The translations under genes and the position numbers were made by a program. Below, piece by piece: positions 25,190 through 37,332 of a stretch of DNA of 64,000 bases. Source of the stretch: Xylaria sp. FL1777 (Eukaryota; Ascomycota; Sordariomycetes; Xylariales; Xylariaceae); the NCBI GenBank assembly GCA_022578965.1, contig MU400527.1, positions 1 to 64,000 on the forward strand, given 5' to 3'. Within the stretch, counting starts at the first letter, position 1. Every line of letters starts with the position of its first letter. The notes under the pieces were generated by a model. That model made no database searches and was not told the origin of the DNA. It worked only from the letters and a program-made list of their open reading frames with translations.

Positions 25190-27595
25190 ATGGACATGTT
25201 TTCGTCAAGTTCCGCATCGACCAACTTCAAGGGGCTTCGGCGGAAAGCGGCAAACGATGGTAGCTTGTCGACCTTGCATATGGCTCCCCCCTCTACAGCC
25301 ACCTTACCGGACCATTATTACAGTCACGGTCTCACAGACCTGCTCCAGCCCGCGCTGGATGGTCCACCCTCTCCCGAGGGGATTCGAGCCTTTAGCAGAC
25401 GATTGAAACGAGGCTCCACGGCTGAACAGCAACTGAGTGAAACAGCGACGTCTTCAGGCTCATCATCACTTCGCTCTGAAACCCCAGAAACATTATGGGA
25501 ACGGAGTCCAGACAATACTAGTTTGTCGAGGGGTCCATCTCAACGCTCATCGGTTATGGCTTTAAGAGATCGGCCTGACAGCGTGCAGCTGTTTGGTAAG
25601 GCTGTATTCAGTCGCAAACCCAAGCTACGTAGGGAAATAAGTGACCAAAGTCACTCAAATAGTTCGCTACTCTCATTAACCGAGCTGCCAATGGATTCTG
25701 CCCCGGTTTTATCAAGAGAGCAGCGTTTCATCCAGTCGATGTTCACACGACGACGGACTAGAGGGACATCTGAAGCTTCAATGAGGAAATATCAAATATC
25801 CGGACCATACGACTTCCAGCATGTCTCTCATTCATCAAGGGAAAATCACACCGGTTTAAACGGAGTTAATCACCATGAGGTGCTACCTGCCCTCCCGGGG
25901 ACACGACCGCGAACGACAACTGATGCCTCCAATACTTTAGGAGGGTTCAACTCTCAGGTTCTCGATAAGCCGCTCCCAACGCCTCCAAGTCCACAAGAAG
26001 ACTTCGAGCGTATTTCACCAATGAACAGCAGTCAGTTCCCGCCTCCTCGCCCACCTCGATTTGATCTCGATGCACAAACCTCACCGATTCCGCCACCACC
26101 TCGGACATCTAGTCGTATTTCAGTTCGCCACGACCGAGCCGATTCGTCCAGCACAGCCACAACTGAAGAACCGAGCACCAATTCTAGCTATCATCAAACG
26201 CAGTCATTCATACCGCCATCAACTGAGGGGCCATGGGCGCGCCCAACCTCTTATACCCCGAATGATTTTTCGGAGCAAGACTTAATGAGCACTGATGAGA
26301 AGTCTCCTTACGCTCTCTCTAAAATAGATGACGCTGCGTGGCCTCTGACTGGTTCAATGTCTTCTTTGCCCGAGGTTCCTGAAGAAGAGGAATACCACTT
26401 GACAAGTGTTAAATCGCGCGCGAGCGTCATGAGTAATAGGACATCTCTCAGGGGGAGTATTTCAGTACCGCACCTTCGACGCGTGTCTTTGAGCCAAACA
26501 ATACAACGACCCCCAAGCAATGCTTCAGACACCCTAGGTAGATTCGACCTCTTCTCAGCTCAACGCGCAATGCACAAATACGATGAGGAGGAGATGAGCG
26601 AAGATGACTTTATCCGGGATACCTGGGAGGATGATATTGACTATTGTTATGACCATGCAGCTGAAGCTGATTGCGACTTCGCCTGGGAACGACTTTCCTG
26701 CGACCTTGAACGTGAAGATTACATGCGGGATAGTCCAATCATGGGTCATTATGCTGAGACTCGCTTCGGTAACTTTGGACCAGCTCCAGTGAGCCTACTA
26801 TCAGCCGATAATCCAGGACTGAGCCCTACGAGCCATGGGTCGGGGTCGACACCTCTTGGAGCTGCTACTCCCTCGAGTTCAACGGTGCCCATAACTTCAA
26901 ATTTCTCACTTCCAAGGATTGACACTTCGACCCAACTCATACGTGATCACGCAGGATCTCATTCAAGTACATCAAGCTTTCAAGAGGTGCAGGGGTTTTC
27001 TTTATCACCCAGTTTATTAATCCCAAATGATTATCACGAGAAGATATTGCAATACGAACGGGGTGAGCTAAGCTCGCATGCTTCTAGTGACGAGCTTAGG
27101 CTTTCACACGATCATTATTCAAAATTCGACAAGCCTGGAGACTTCCTTCATGCTCGTTCTAGTGCATCGACAACTGTGTCAATCCTGTCAGAGCAGTCCG
27201 TGACCTCAAGCCGATACCCATCCTCTACCTTTACTCGCTTGACCGGTAGTAGTAGCTCAAGTTGGCAAGTCCCTATCGAGTCCCAGCAGCCTGTCACAAT
27301 TACGCTGAACGACAAGGAATCTGTCTTAACACCAACCAGTGGTACGACCGTGACGGACTCTGGTGAAGTTCCGGTAGATGCCTCGACACAGGAAGCCGTT
27401 CGCGAAGGTCACAGTCGGGCACAGTCAGACGCGACTTGGTTCATGAAGGGTCCCCAGGGAACGACTACTTCTCTTGAGTCAAAACCCGCAAAAGAGCCTC
27501 CGAAGACGCATAGGCGAGCGCGTACCGCAAGCAGAAGCCACGCTACTGCATCTCCTCAATTCGCCCTTTTCCCACAGGTCCCTCAGCGTCCCTAG
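25190..27595 (+). CDS. CRIB-motif, Ser/Pro-rich protein (putative Cdc42/Rac effector)
   Basis: An 801-residue single-exon frame. An in-frame TAG at 25181 lies just upstream, supporting this ATG unless an upstream exon is spliced in. Residues 203-214 read ISGPYDFQHVSH, fitting the CRIB (p21-Rho-binding) consensus I-S-x-P-x(2-4)-F-x-H-x-x-H. CRIB motifs bind GTP-loaded Cdc42 or Rac, so a polarity or cytoskeletal effector role is inferred. No kinase domain is present, so this is not a PAK. Residues about 260-305 hold proline runs of SH3-ligand type (PLPTPPSP, PPPRPP, PIPPPP). Residues about 465-515 form an acidic, aromatic segment with two Cys that looks ordered; the rest is low-complexity Ser/Thr-rich with many RxxS sites, and the C-terminal 40 residues are basic. 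It lies convergent to RRP5. The exact role is unknown. Confidence 0.75.
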   Translation: MDMFSSSSASTNFKGLRRKAANDGSLSTLHMAPPSTATLPDHYYSHGLTDLLQPALDGPPSPEGIRAFSRRLKRGSTAEQQLSETATSSGSSSLRSETPETLWERSPDNTSLSRGPSQRSSVMALRDRPDSVQLFGKAVFSRKPKLRREISDQSHSNSSLLSLTELPMDSAPVLSREQRFIQSMFTRRRTRGTSEASMRKYQISGPYDFQHVSHSSRENHTGLNGVNHHEVLPALPGTRPRTTTDASNTLGGFNSQVLDKPLPTPPSPQEDFERISPMNSSQFPPPRPPRFDLDAQTSPIPPPPRTSSRISVRHDRADSSSTATTEEPSTNSSYHQTQSFIPPSTEGPWARPTSYTPNDFSEQDLMSTDEKSPYALSKIDDAAWPLTGSMSSLPEVPEEEEYHLTSVKSRASVMSNRTSLRGSISVPHLRRVSLSQTIQRPPSNASDTLGRFDLFSAQRAMHKYDEEEMSEDDFIRDTWEDDIDYCYDHAAEADCDFAWERLSCDLEREDYMRDSPIMGHYAETRFGNFGPAPVSLLSADNPGLSPTSHGSGSTPLGAATPSSSTVPITSNFSLPRIDTSTQLIRDHAGSHSSTSSFQEVQGFSLSPSLLIPNDYHEKILQYERGELSSHASSDELRLSHDHYSKFDKPGDFLHARSSASTTVSILSEQSVTSSRYPSSTFTRLTGSSSSSWQVPIESQQPVTITLNDKESVLTPTSGTTVTDSGEVPVDASTQEAVREGHSRAQSDATWFMKGPQGTTTSLESKPAKEPPKTHRRARTASRSHATASPQFALFPQVPQRP

Positions 27596-28757
27596 ACTGT
27601 TCTTGTCTTCTACAACGGACTGGACAATCTTGGTCGATGTCGGCGACATGTTCTTCCACTTCTATCGCTTATTACGAACACCCTCTTCTATTTGTCGAAC
27701 GCAAAAGCAAAAGCAAAACTTCACTTTCAGACGAGGCATGGCAGGAACAAACCAAATTTCCGCCGCCTCAGTCTATGCCATCACTACGGAACACCACAGG
27801 TCAAGCAAGGGACCGATAGCTCAGTTCTCTTTGTCTGTTCAACACCAACAATTTTCTCATTTTTCCTTCTTCTCAAGGACGCATCTCGTCCGTAATGTCT
27901 CAACTACTATTTTAGATCTTCCGGAGGCGGGCAACTAGCGCAAAGGGAAGGCATCCAAAAAAGGAAGCCAAAATCAGAGAGGGTCTGGAAGGGCATCATC
28001 ATTTTTGGCCCTCTTTTTTATTATTCTGGGAAATGGAACTTGCAATAAAAAGGCCCGGTTTGCTTGTTTATCTTCGACATAAACATGCAATTTGTTGTTG
28101 TATTTCATTACGATGTATGACCGATATGAAGAACGAAAACCGCGAAAAGAGTCGCGCGGCTGGGGTTTGGGGGGTCTAACAAAGAACTCTGGTGTTGTGT
28201 AGAATATCATATAGTTGGGAGCGATGGGCTCAAGGGATGTCAGGGTGGTGGTGTAATCTGGGCAGTGTACGGATTCGGTGCTGTGTATGTTGTCCTCGTC
28301 CTATCTGGAGATAACATAGTTGCGGGATTCAAATGTTCGACTATTATTAGGTGGTCTTGGAGAATGAATCTAGACACTAAGATGAGAATCTATCCAGTTT
28401 CCGAGACTGCACTCTGCTAAGGCGCCTCTATCTGGTTGATTATGTGTTGCATGGTTGACCGCTGTCTGAAAGGTAAACTAAGCTATTGCTTCATCTCACA
28501 GTACAAGATCTTACTGAGTTTGTGTGAAACTAGTTTTGGTAAGTATAGATACTTGTGATAGAGAAGTGTGAAGAAATATGATGTTTAATTGATTTGCTAT
28601 GATAGTGTCTTGTTCGGCGCCCTATTTATATTCATTTCGCATCGTAAAATAGCTGTATATGCACGAACCAAATATTTAAGTCATTAAGTCCTGTTCCGGA
28701 TTGTGGGGGGCACATGCGTAGCGGCCTTGGTATGATCCAGGACTTCCTTTACTCTTT
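27596..28757. other. Convergent 3' intergenic region
   Basis: The 3' ends of the CRIB-motif gene (plus) and RRP5 (minus) face each other across 1.16 kb. It should contain both 3' UTRs. A plus-strand frame at 27474-27938 overlaps the end of the CRIB-motif gene and shows no family features. No tRNA or other RNA gene seen. Confidence 0.6.
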
Positions 28758-31700
28758 TCACTCATCGTCTTCCTCTCCGTCCTTTTTCGCCTCCGCCTTG
28801 AGCCTCACCCACTCAGCTGCCTTGGCCCTCACCTTCTCTTGACTCTTGGTATCACCGTTCTTTTCCTCCCAATCAGCCCAGCGCTTGAACCATTTCTTGG
28901 CGGGCCGTGCCTTGAGGCCCTTGACCTTGGTCGCTCTGTCAAAGACGTCCCTGATGACCGCCTTATCAGCGTTGGGACCGTCTTCGTGGTCTAAAAGCTG
29001 GCTCCATAGGTCGAACCTCTTGGGGAACGAGGCAATGAGCCCTTCAAACATAGTTCGGCCACGCTCGGCGCTGCCATTCGGAGAGCTATATTCTAATGCG
29101 GCAAACTTTGTCATTAGAGGAAGGCGGGCGTGATCCGGCAATGCTTGTGTGGCCCGAGACAGCAATGCTCGTGCGCGGTCAGGTTCATTTTGAACAGCAT
29201 GTAGCCAGTGAGCATAATTGTGCCAAACAACCGGAGAATTGGCCCCAAACTTCTTCGTGATGGTCTGGAAAAGCGCATCTGCTTTCTAACAAATTGTGAG
29301 ACATGACCTAAATATAGACTTTGTTATCACTTACCTCTGGCTTATTATCCTGGACGAAGATGCTGGCAAGACGCTGGTAAACTTCCTGTGGATCATTGAC
29401 TTGGCATGCACGCTTGAAAACGCCGTCCACAGTGTCGTCATTTCCAAACCTCACCTCAAGATTGAGATATGCGATCCAAGCATTCAGTTTCTCTGTTTCT
29501 TCGGTGCTGTTTATGGTCGTCACGGCGCGCTCAGCAACTTCGCGCGCTTTAGCTAGTTCACTGACTTGCATCTGGAATGCCATATATTGAATCCACAAGC
29601 TTGATGAGTTCGGTTGACGATTGAGAAGCTGCTCGTAGTCGACGGCTGTCTGTGGGCCAAAGTTGGCTAAATCCCCGCTCCGGTCCATTTCAACTTGAGG
29701 CTTCCGCCGCTTCTTCTTCTTTTCTGCTGTGTCTAGGCCCGCGTCGGCCCCTGCTGTATTGGGTTCATCAAGTGCGGTTCCGGACCAATCGAACCCTCCA
29801 GCATCAAGGGCATCGATGTCCTCCACTACCCCGTCGGCCATTTCAGTATCATCAACGTCAGAGGAGAGATATTTGTCGTGATCGGTACCCTCAATGAGGA
29901 CTGAGCTGCCAGCACCTTCCATATCCTCATCATCAGATTCTTCGTCTTCACTATCTTCTAATAAAGCACCCGCAATCTCGTCTTCATCGTCACTCTCATC
30001 TTCATCCATATCGTCATCTTCATTCTCGAAATAAGAAGGCTTCAACCCAAAGCTGACCCTTTTTTTCTGTATGTCGACATCTAAGATGATTGCTTTGACT
30101 GCATCGCCCTCGCTGAGAAGTTTTCTGGCATCTTGTATGGGCTTTTCAGCCATCTCGCTTCGGTGGCACAGGCCGCTCACATTTGCGGAGCTATCAATGA
30201 CAATGAAAGCACCGAACTCTTCGACCTTTCGAACCTTCCCTGTAACGATTTGGCCTGCGCGAAAGTCTTGATAGTTCGTGAGTGGCACAAAGTCCTTCTC
30301 AACTACCGACGACTTCAGGCTCATTTGGATCTGGCCTGTGGTAGAATCGATCATTGTAACCCGTCCCTTCACTAATTGATCGACCTGAAACTCGTCCTTC
30401 CAATTTTTTATGAATCTATCCGAAAGATCAGAGATCCGAACCATTGCTGTAATATTACCGCCTAGACCAATGAACAACCCTTTGTCAGAAACATTATTGA
30501 CAAAACCACGAATCACATTGCCAACACTAAGCTGAGCAAGATTGGTAATTTCGCGATCCTTGATGGGTAAAGATGAATTTAATACTCTTGATGGACGTAA
30601 GGAAAGTCTTAAGCGTTTATTGCTCTTGTCAACATCGACTACAGAAACGCGGGTAATATTGTTCTTGCTGTACGACATGGTGCTGGCCTTGTCGTAATCA
30701 TCGCTGAGGTCGATTAAATGTGCGGGTGCCGAAACAGAGTCACTAAGTTGCACGATGATTTGACGTTCATTGACCTTCGTAATTTTGCCAGGGAGAACCA
30801 TATTTTGCTTGATAGTATCCCAAGCAAGAAGAGTGGAATCCCCGGAAGAGCGGGCCGACAGATCGAGACGGCCTTCTGTCGGATTTACGGCGAGAACGCG
30901 CACTCTTAGAGCTGAGCCGACAGGGAAATTGGCCATGAGATCATCAAGAAGCGATACATCGTCGGATATCTCGAGCACGTTGATCCTGCCGCGCACGTTT
31001 GGCGAGAGATTCACCCAGAGTGAGTTTTGTTGGACGTTGTTGATGAAACCAATATGCGTTGAGCCAAGCTCAAGTGTCGTAAGCGACAAGTCTGAAGTCG
31101 AGCTGGCCTTAAGGTCACTTGACTTCGCAGACAGTTCGAGAACTGAGTGCGTTGATCGATGCGAGATAGGCAAATACCGATGATTTTTGGCGTCATGAAC
31201 ACCAAGAATCCGCACTTCTATAACTTGATTTACTTGAAATGTGCTTAGAGGGGATTTGGGATTCGCGATTTCATCCCAAGAATCAAATACTTGGCTGATA
31301 TCCACCCGTCCTTGTATATTATCGGCCAACTTCACATTTAGCTGTGTGCCCTTGATTGAGACGATCTTAGCCTTCGTGATTTTTCCAACCAATAGATCAC
31401 TGGTAGACTCTAACTTTGTATCCACTGGATGCTCTAGTTTGGATGCTGCGGGTGACTGAGTATCAGTTGATGGCTTGTCTGTATGGGCGGGTGAGGCAAC
31501 AACAAGTCGGCCATTATCCCTATCTATTGAGTTAATCTTCACAGCAATGGACTGGTATCTCTTCAGACCAAAGTCTGTTTTGTCCTGGTCTTCTCGGGGG
31601 AGCTTCGACTTGGGTAGTAGAGCCGTGAGCTGGCCAGGAAACTGAACAAAAACGGCAGTAACAGTGATATTCCTGACGAAGCCCTGCCGGAGATCGCCAA

Positions 31701-34175
31701 CCTGAGCTTGATCTAGGGCTGTGAGGAGTGTACCATCGCGGCTTGCTCGAACTAGGCTGGGCTTTTTCGATAATGCAATTGACCGACGACTATCGTTCTT
31801 ATTTAGTACGAGAAGCTCGCTGAGGATTTGTCCAACGCGTATGCTCTTCATAGTAGATTGATTTTTGTTAGGTCGGTCGGTAAGTTGTCCTATTGAAAGA
31901 AGCGCTTTAAGCGAGCTGTCGACTAGCTCGACGTGAACATCGTCTTCAGTCTTCTGCACCACCTTCGCAGACACGATGTCTCCTATATTGAGAGCTTTGA
32001 GCGCATTCTGTTTCTCTATGCCAAATGCAGAAGGATCTTTGCAAGACACAAAAAGCTTCTGTGCTTCGAGATCAAAGTTTAGTATATGCACACTAACCAC
32101 TTGGCCGACCCGGAAATGCTCTTTAGGATCACGAATGTAAGCCTCACTCATCTCCGATACAGGTAGGAATCCTTTCAGAGATCCGTAAAATTGCACGACA
32201 GCCCCATTATCAAGCACTTTAATGATAGTAGCGGGACTTTGCGCCCCGACAATAAGCTCATCAAAAGATTTCAACGGCTTTGCCTCGGAATTCACCAGAG
32301 TCTTCTTCAGCGTAAGTTTAATTTGGCGTTTAAACAAGTCTGTTGACAAAACTCGAGCCTTAACCTTAAGGCCCTCCCGAAACTTCTTTTCAGGGTGTTG
32401 TAGACGAACATCTGCGAGATGCATTTCTGGTACGTAACCGTGAATCCCCTCCGCTAGTTTGACTAGAAGGCCACCGACACCGTCTTGATTAATGATGAGT
32501 TTCTCAATCTCACCATTGACTACGGTGCCGATAGCAACATCTTCGATCCGGAGGAAAGGCTGCTCTAGGACGCTTGACTCGAACGATAAACTGTACACGC
32601 CATCGATAGCGTTGTAAGCAATAACTCTGCCACGATGGACTGTACCAACTTTGAAGGGCCCAGACGATTCAGAGAGCATGTCGAGCTTGCCATCTTTGAG
32701 ACGGGAAATATGTACAAACCCAGGGATGTGATCGACACCAACTTCAACAAATACGCCCATGTCAGGGTCGACCTTGAATACAGTACATTGCTCGACCATC
32801 GAAGATGGAGGAAGTAAATCAAGGGGAAGTTGAGCTGACGCAGTTCGCAGAGGCTTTAGGGTCATGACGTGGTCTAGTAGTGATATACCGAGTTTTGGCT
32901 CCTTGGCCGTCGGAAAGTCGCATATGACACGAGCCTTGATTTTCTTCCCAACCTTGTATTTCTCCTCTAAATCTAGCGATTTGGGCCCGACACCAGAATG
33001 GATGAGATCAGCTGTGACATCTAAGGATCCCATAATCTTGCCTACTAGACCGCGCCTAGAGATGCGTGATATCATGAGTTCAACGGCAGATCCCGGTAAA
33101 AATGTCTGAATGGTTGTAGCTTCCGATGCAATGTTCTGTACGTTGGCTAGCTTTTTCTGAAGAGCCGATAATTGTATGGTTTTTCCATTTGCACCTTTCC
33201 TTGTCACAAGGCACAAGAGGACAGCACCAGGTTGCATGCGAGTTTCGGGGAGATCGCTGGGGACTTCTTTCTTAGGAAGGAAACCTCGGGTGTTTGTATC
33301 AGACAGACCAAGGTCCATGACATAGCCGTGATCTTCCGCACTGGAGATTGACGCCATTATAACGGTGTTCTCGACAATCTCGTGGCTCACAAGCCCTGTG
33401 TTGGTTTGCTCCGGCCGTAACGATAGTTCAATATGCTTCTTTGGCTTTGTTGGCGCCCCGGTACTATCCTCCGTAGTAGAAGTTACATAGGCGCGAAGGT
33501 ATTGTCCAATTTCGAAAATCTCCTTCAGATCGACGGTGTCGGTCTCATTTTCGTCCTCGTCAAGGGCTTCAGCTTCGGCTGCCACCCTCTCACTCAAGAC
33601 ATTGGAGACGGAAGTGATTGGCACATGGCCAGAAAGATTATTTGGCAGGGCGAATACGATTTGCAATGGACGAATCTCAGTAACCTGGCCTAAGACAAGA
33701 GAGCCTTTCACTAAACGCTGCTCCTTGTTAGGACTCCTTGCTTGAAGTATCTCTGGCTAGCTGAACAACTTACTTGGTAATTTAGACTCTCTATTCTAAC
33801 CAAATCTTCAGCCGAACGACCGCCAGCTTCCAAATTGGGCTTGAGCGTTTTCGACTTCTTTCGTTTCAGGGTTTGCTCTGCTTTCTTCGCTCCCTCACCT
33901 GACTCTTGCTCAAAAAGGACATCTTGTTTGGCCTGGATAGAGATTTGCCTATGCTCAAGAGGAGACAACACACTGCCACCACCACGAGGAAACAGTGGCT
34001 CCTCTTCCTTCAGTCGCGAGACGCCGGGGGTGCTGGTTGGCTTTTGCTGCAGCTGCTTGGAGGACGGCGAGGAGTTCGCATTGTGCTTGGACTGCGGCTT
34101 GTCGGATTTCGATCGCTTCGGAGATTTGGCAGTCGGTGCACCCGAAGGGGCGTCTTTCCTCTTGAGAGAGCTCAT
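28758..34175 (-). CDS. RRP5: rRNA biogenesis protein Rrp5 (S1 repeats + HAT/TPR)
   Basis: Three exons on the minus strand: 34175-33774, 33717-29335 and 29285-28758. Introns are 33718-33773 (56 bp, GTAAGT, CTAAC branch site) and 29286-29334 (49 bp, GTAAGT, TTAG end). The joins keep frame and give 1,770 residues, close to yeast Rrp5 (about 1.7 thousand). Rrp5 acts in the nucleolus in pre-rRNA processing for both subunits. Visible: a basic Lys/Ser N-terminus; then a long series of S1 RNA-binding repeats from about residue 137 (GSLVLGQVTEI...), recurring as G-x-V-x-G-x-V; an acidic Asp/Glu block near 1367-1400; then HAT/TPR helical repeats from about 1490 to the end. The start at 34175 (MSSLKRK) was chosen over an in-frame ATG at 34220 because the longer N-terminus lacks family character. 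Divergent from the YML020W-like gene. Confidence 0.95.
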
Positions 34176-34653
34176 TGTATCATAACGAGGGTTTTGAGCC
34201 AGTCGTGTTGTTTCGTGCATCCGTTGTAGAATACACTGGATCAGGCTTGAGAGGCCGCAAGATATTATCGTGGACCTTGGCTTTGGCCTATTCCATGAAC
34301 TTTTTTCCTTTTGCGCTTATCGATAGAGCTGAACATTAGATAAGGTACATGGTTGCGCATACTGCGGGGCACCTGTTGAGCCCCACCTAACTGGTAGGGA
34401 CTTCCTAACCTACCTAGGTACCTACTTAATCAGGTACGGTGCGCCGCAAGACTAAGTACCTACTACCCCAGTGATCACCCGTCACCAAGCATCGAGCACT
34501 ACTGTACCTAAAGTACCTAGGTAATCTTGGCATCATTCAACAGCCCCGATCAGCCCCCCCGACTTAGGCATCTCCCTACTTACATCCATCACAAGAACAC
34601 TCCATTCACTGAAGCACTCTACAGCCACTCATGGAGGGAGCTCGCGCCAGACT
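34176..34653. promoter_or_regulatory. Shared upstream region of RRP5 and the YML020W-like gene
   Basis: A 478-bp divergent intergenic region. It contains two exact copies of the palindrome TACCTAGGTA (34411-34420 and 34514-34523) plus related TACCTACC words. Both 5' UTRs must fit here. No TATA box stands out. Confidence 0.55.
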
Positions 34654-34657
34654 ATGA
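34631..34657 (+). promoter_or_regulatory. Upstream ORF overlapping the main start (ATGA)
   Basis: An ATG at 34631 opens an eight-codon frame that stops at TGA 34655-34657, overlapping the main ATG at 34654 in the four bases ATGA. If the transcript starts upstream of 34631, this uORF could reduce or couple translation of the main frame. This is inference from sequence alone. Confidence 0.4.
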
Positions 34658-37332
34658 GCTCCAGAAAGCGACTTCGACCCGATCCCACCAACGAAAACGG
34701 GAAAGACTTCTCATCCTCCACCCCGTCAGACGCCGGAGTTGCGTCACTGGCCCCCAGCGCATCGTCTTCACGTGGGATGCCACCCACCAAGCCCGGCCAT
34801 TCGAACACGTCAGCCAGCACACTCTCTCGCAATGGGAAAAAGGCGAGTGGTCGATCGAGGCTCTTTCGTAGTTATACTGCAGTTCTAACTTCAGAATTCC
34901 AGGTCCGAAAGACGAACAGCTGGTATGGCTCATGGCCACGCGGTTCGAAGTCGTCTCCCTCGACCCAGGTAGCTCGTGAGAACATAATGGGTGATACTCG
35001 ACGATCGGAGGCCGCAGCAGACTTCAGTCGCTTCGACACGAACAGGAAAGACGCTTCTACAGATTCCGATTGTCAGTCCACCGAGACGCTGCGCACGATT
35101 GCCGAAACCAATGCGAAGGCACATCAGGACAAGTCGGTCCCTGATATAAAACCGCCAGAAGCAGTGAATATGGGCGATGGCCCAGCAGATACGATTACGT
35201 CGAGCGGACCGGTTACTCCAAGTCATGGCTTAGACGAGACTCCTACTTCCACTGAAAACATTTCTCAGGTGCCAACAAGCTCTACAGGTTGGTTATCATG
35301 GCTAAATAGGTCAACGGCCCAGGGACAGAGCGAACTTGCCAAAATTAGCACCGAAGACCATCACAACACCCCAGAGACAACGCAATCGACACAACCCCGA
35401 GATGCCCAAGCCGAGCCCTTGCCAGAAACCTCGAAACAGACGAATCAAACAAGCCCGTGGTTTGGTTTCTGGTCCTCATCTACGAATCCAACGGCCCAGA
35501 AAACTGCAGAGCAAAGGTTGACAAATGAAGATGCTGTAGCAGAAGAGTCCAAGACACAGGGGAACGAGGACGTTATCATGCAAGATGCTTCCGTGTCATC
35601 GGCACCGGCACCGACAATAACCCAACCGTCTGCTGGCTCAACGTGGGCCTTCTGGTCTAGAGAGCCGACATCTAGAAAGGCAGGTGACAATGTCTCTTCC
35701 ACTGAACAAGGCGAGTTGGCAGTCATGGGAGATGGTTCGGAAACAAGTCCAAGAAAATCAAGCGTGGAGATCACCGAAGAGAACAGCAGCAAAAAAGAAT
35801 CGGCGATTAAGTCTCCTCAAGAGCGGCCACCTAAGGGTGCTCGGCCTAGGAAAACCAAAAGAAGCCGACCGCAATCTATGGATATAGATGAGCCGCCCAC
35901 AACTCGACCAAGTACACCAAGTTCAGATGTGGCTGTTAAGAACATGCCATCTAAACCGGCTACGACTTTGACCAACAAGGCTCTTCCCCCTAATCTACTT
36001 CTGCCATCGTTTAAGAGCACTTACCATATGAAGGAGAATCCTTCGATCATCAAACAGATCGCACAATTATTGCTTAGAACGCAGCAACCGCCTACAAACC
36101 ATGTATTTCTTTCCAAAGAAGCCCCGACCATAAAGAAAGCTATGGCGATAGGGGTCCACGGGCTTTTCCCTGCGAGTTATTTAAGGCCAATGATAGGTCA
36201 ACCTACGGGAACTTCGATAAAATTTGCAAATCATTGCGCTGAAGCGATTCGTAGGTGGACCGAGAGCAATGGCTCGAGCAACTGTGAGATAGAGAAGGTG
36301 GCTCTTGAGGGAGAAGGCAAAATCGCAGACCGGGTCAACAACTTGTGGAAACTGTTGTTAAATTGGATCGAGCATATAAAAAGCGCGGACCTAATCATGC
36401 TAGCATGTCACTCGCAGGGTGTCCCTGTTAGTATAATGCTTTTGGCGAAGTTAATAGACCTGGGAGTCATCACCAATTCTCGCATAGGAGTCTGCGCCAT
36501 GGCTGGTGTGTCGCTTGGGCCATTTCCAGACTACAAGTCGGGAATGGGAATGTTGATGGGGTCGGCAGCAGAGCTATGGCAATTTGCGGACCCCAACAGT
36601 GAGGTGTCCAAGAGATATGAACATGCCCTAAAGACAGTAGTCGATTACGGCGCCCGCATCACAGTAAGCTATAGAAGCACTGCTTTGCCCAAATTGCTCC
36701 CTTTCGCCCCTTTGCTAAAGTACGAGACCATCACTAATACATCTTAGTACGTCGGTAGTATTGATGATCAGTTAGTACCGCTGGAGTCTGCTTTCTATGG
36801 TGTTGCCAGTCATCCGTACATATATCGGGCAGTGTTTATCGACGGTCGAACTCACGCCCCAGATTTCATTGCGCACCTGGTGGGGTTTGCGCTCAGGCTT
36901 CGTAATCTGGGCATATCTGATCACGGACTAATTCGGGAATTATCGGTGCCGCTGGCAGGGAGCCTGTACTCAGGCGAGGGTCATTCGAGACTCTATGATG
37001 ATGGCCAAGTGTATGAGTACGTAGAGTCCCCAAGTTTTCTTCCTTTGCATATTCTAGCGATGCTAATTCGTACAAGCTTGGCCATATCCCATACGCTCGA
37101 GACCACCAACGTATCTGGAGTGCCGTGTGAGATTCAGAAGCATCAGGGGCTTACTAGTCCTAATCCGTATGTTCTTCCTTGGATCATGCGGGGTTTACTC
37201 GAAGAAGAGTTTGTCAAACGAAACTTCGAGGAAACGGCCGAGTTGCTGAAGCAGTTCGATGATTGGACGCCCACCACGAAAGCACTGAAAGATGTGAAGT
37301 ATAGACTAGAAGCTGTTAGGTCGAAACTATAG
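34654..37332 (+). CDS. YML020W-like alpha/beta-hydrolase-like protein
   Basis: Exons 34654-36663 and 36748-37332 give 864 residues. The intron 36664-36747 (84 bp, GTAAGC donor, CTAAT branch site, TTAG end) restores RIT|YVGSIDDQLVPLESA, the continuity expected for the fungal family related to uncharacterised yeast YML020W. Residues 1-470 are low-complexity, Ser/Thr-rich, with short NSWYGSWP-, GWLSWL- and TWAFWS-like aromatic patches. From about 500 a folded domain begins (GVHGLFPASYLRP) with ACHSQG, Ser at about 587, resembling a serine-hydrolase nucleophile elbow whose first Gly is replaced by Cys, then the SIDDQLVP loop that in this fold carries an acidic residue. Enzymatic activity is not shown. 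A possible extra in-frame GC-AG intron (34843-34902) would shorten it to 844 residues. Confidence 0.8.

Noticed and set aside
27474..27938. 154-residue frame overlapping the end of the CRIB-motif gene
   Set aside because: Out-of-frame overlap with the CRIB-motif gene and no family features; most likely 3' UTR.
28321..28345. Possible tRNA B-box-like word on the minus strand
   Set aside because: No matching A box, anticodon arm or acceptor stem could be folded around it.
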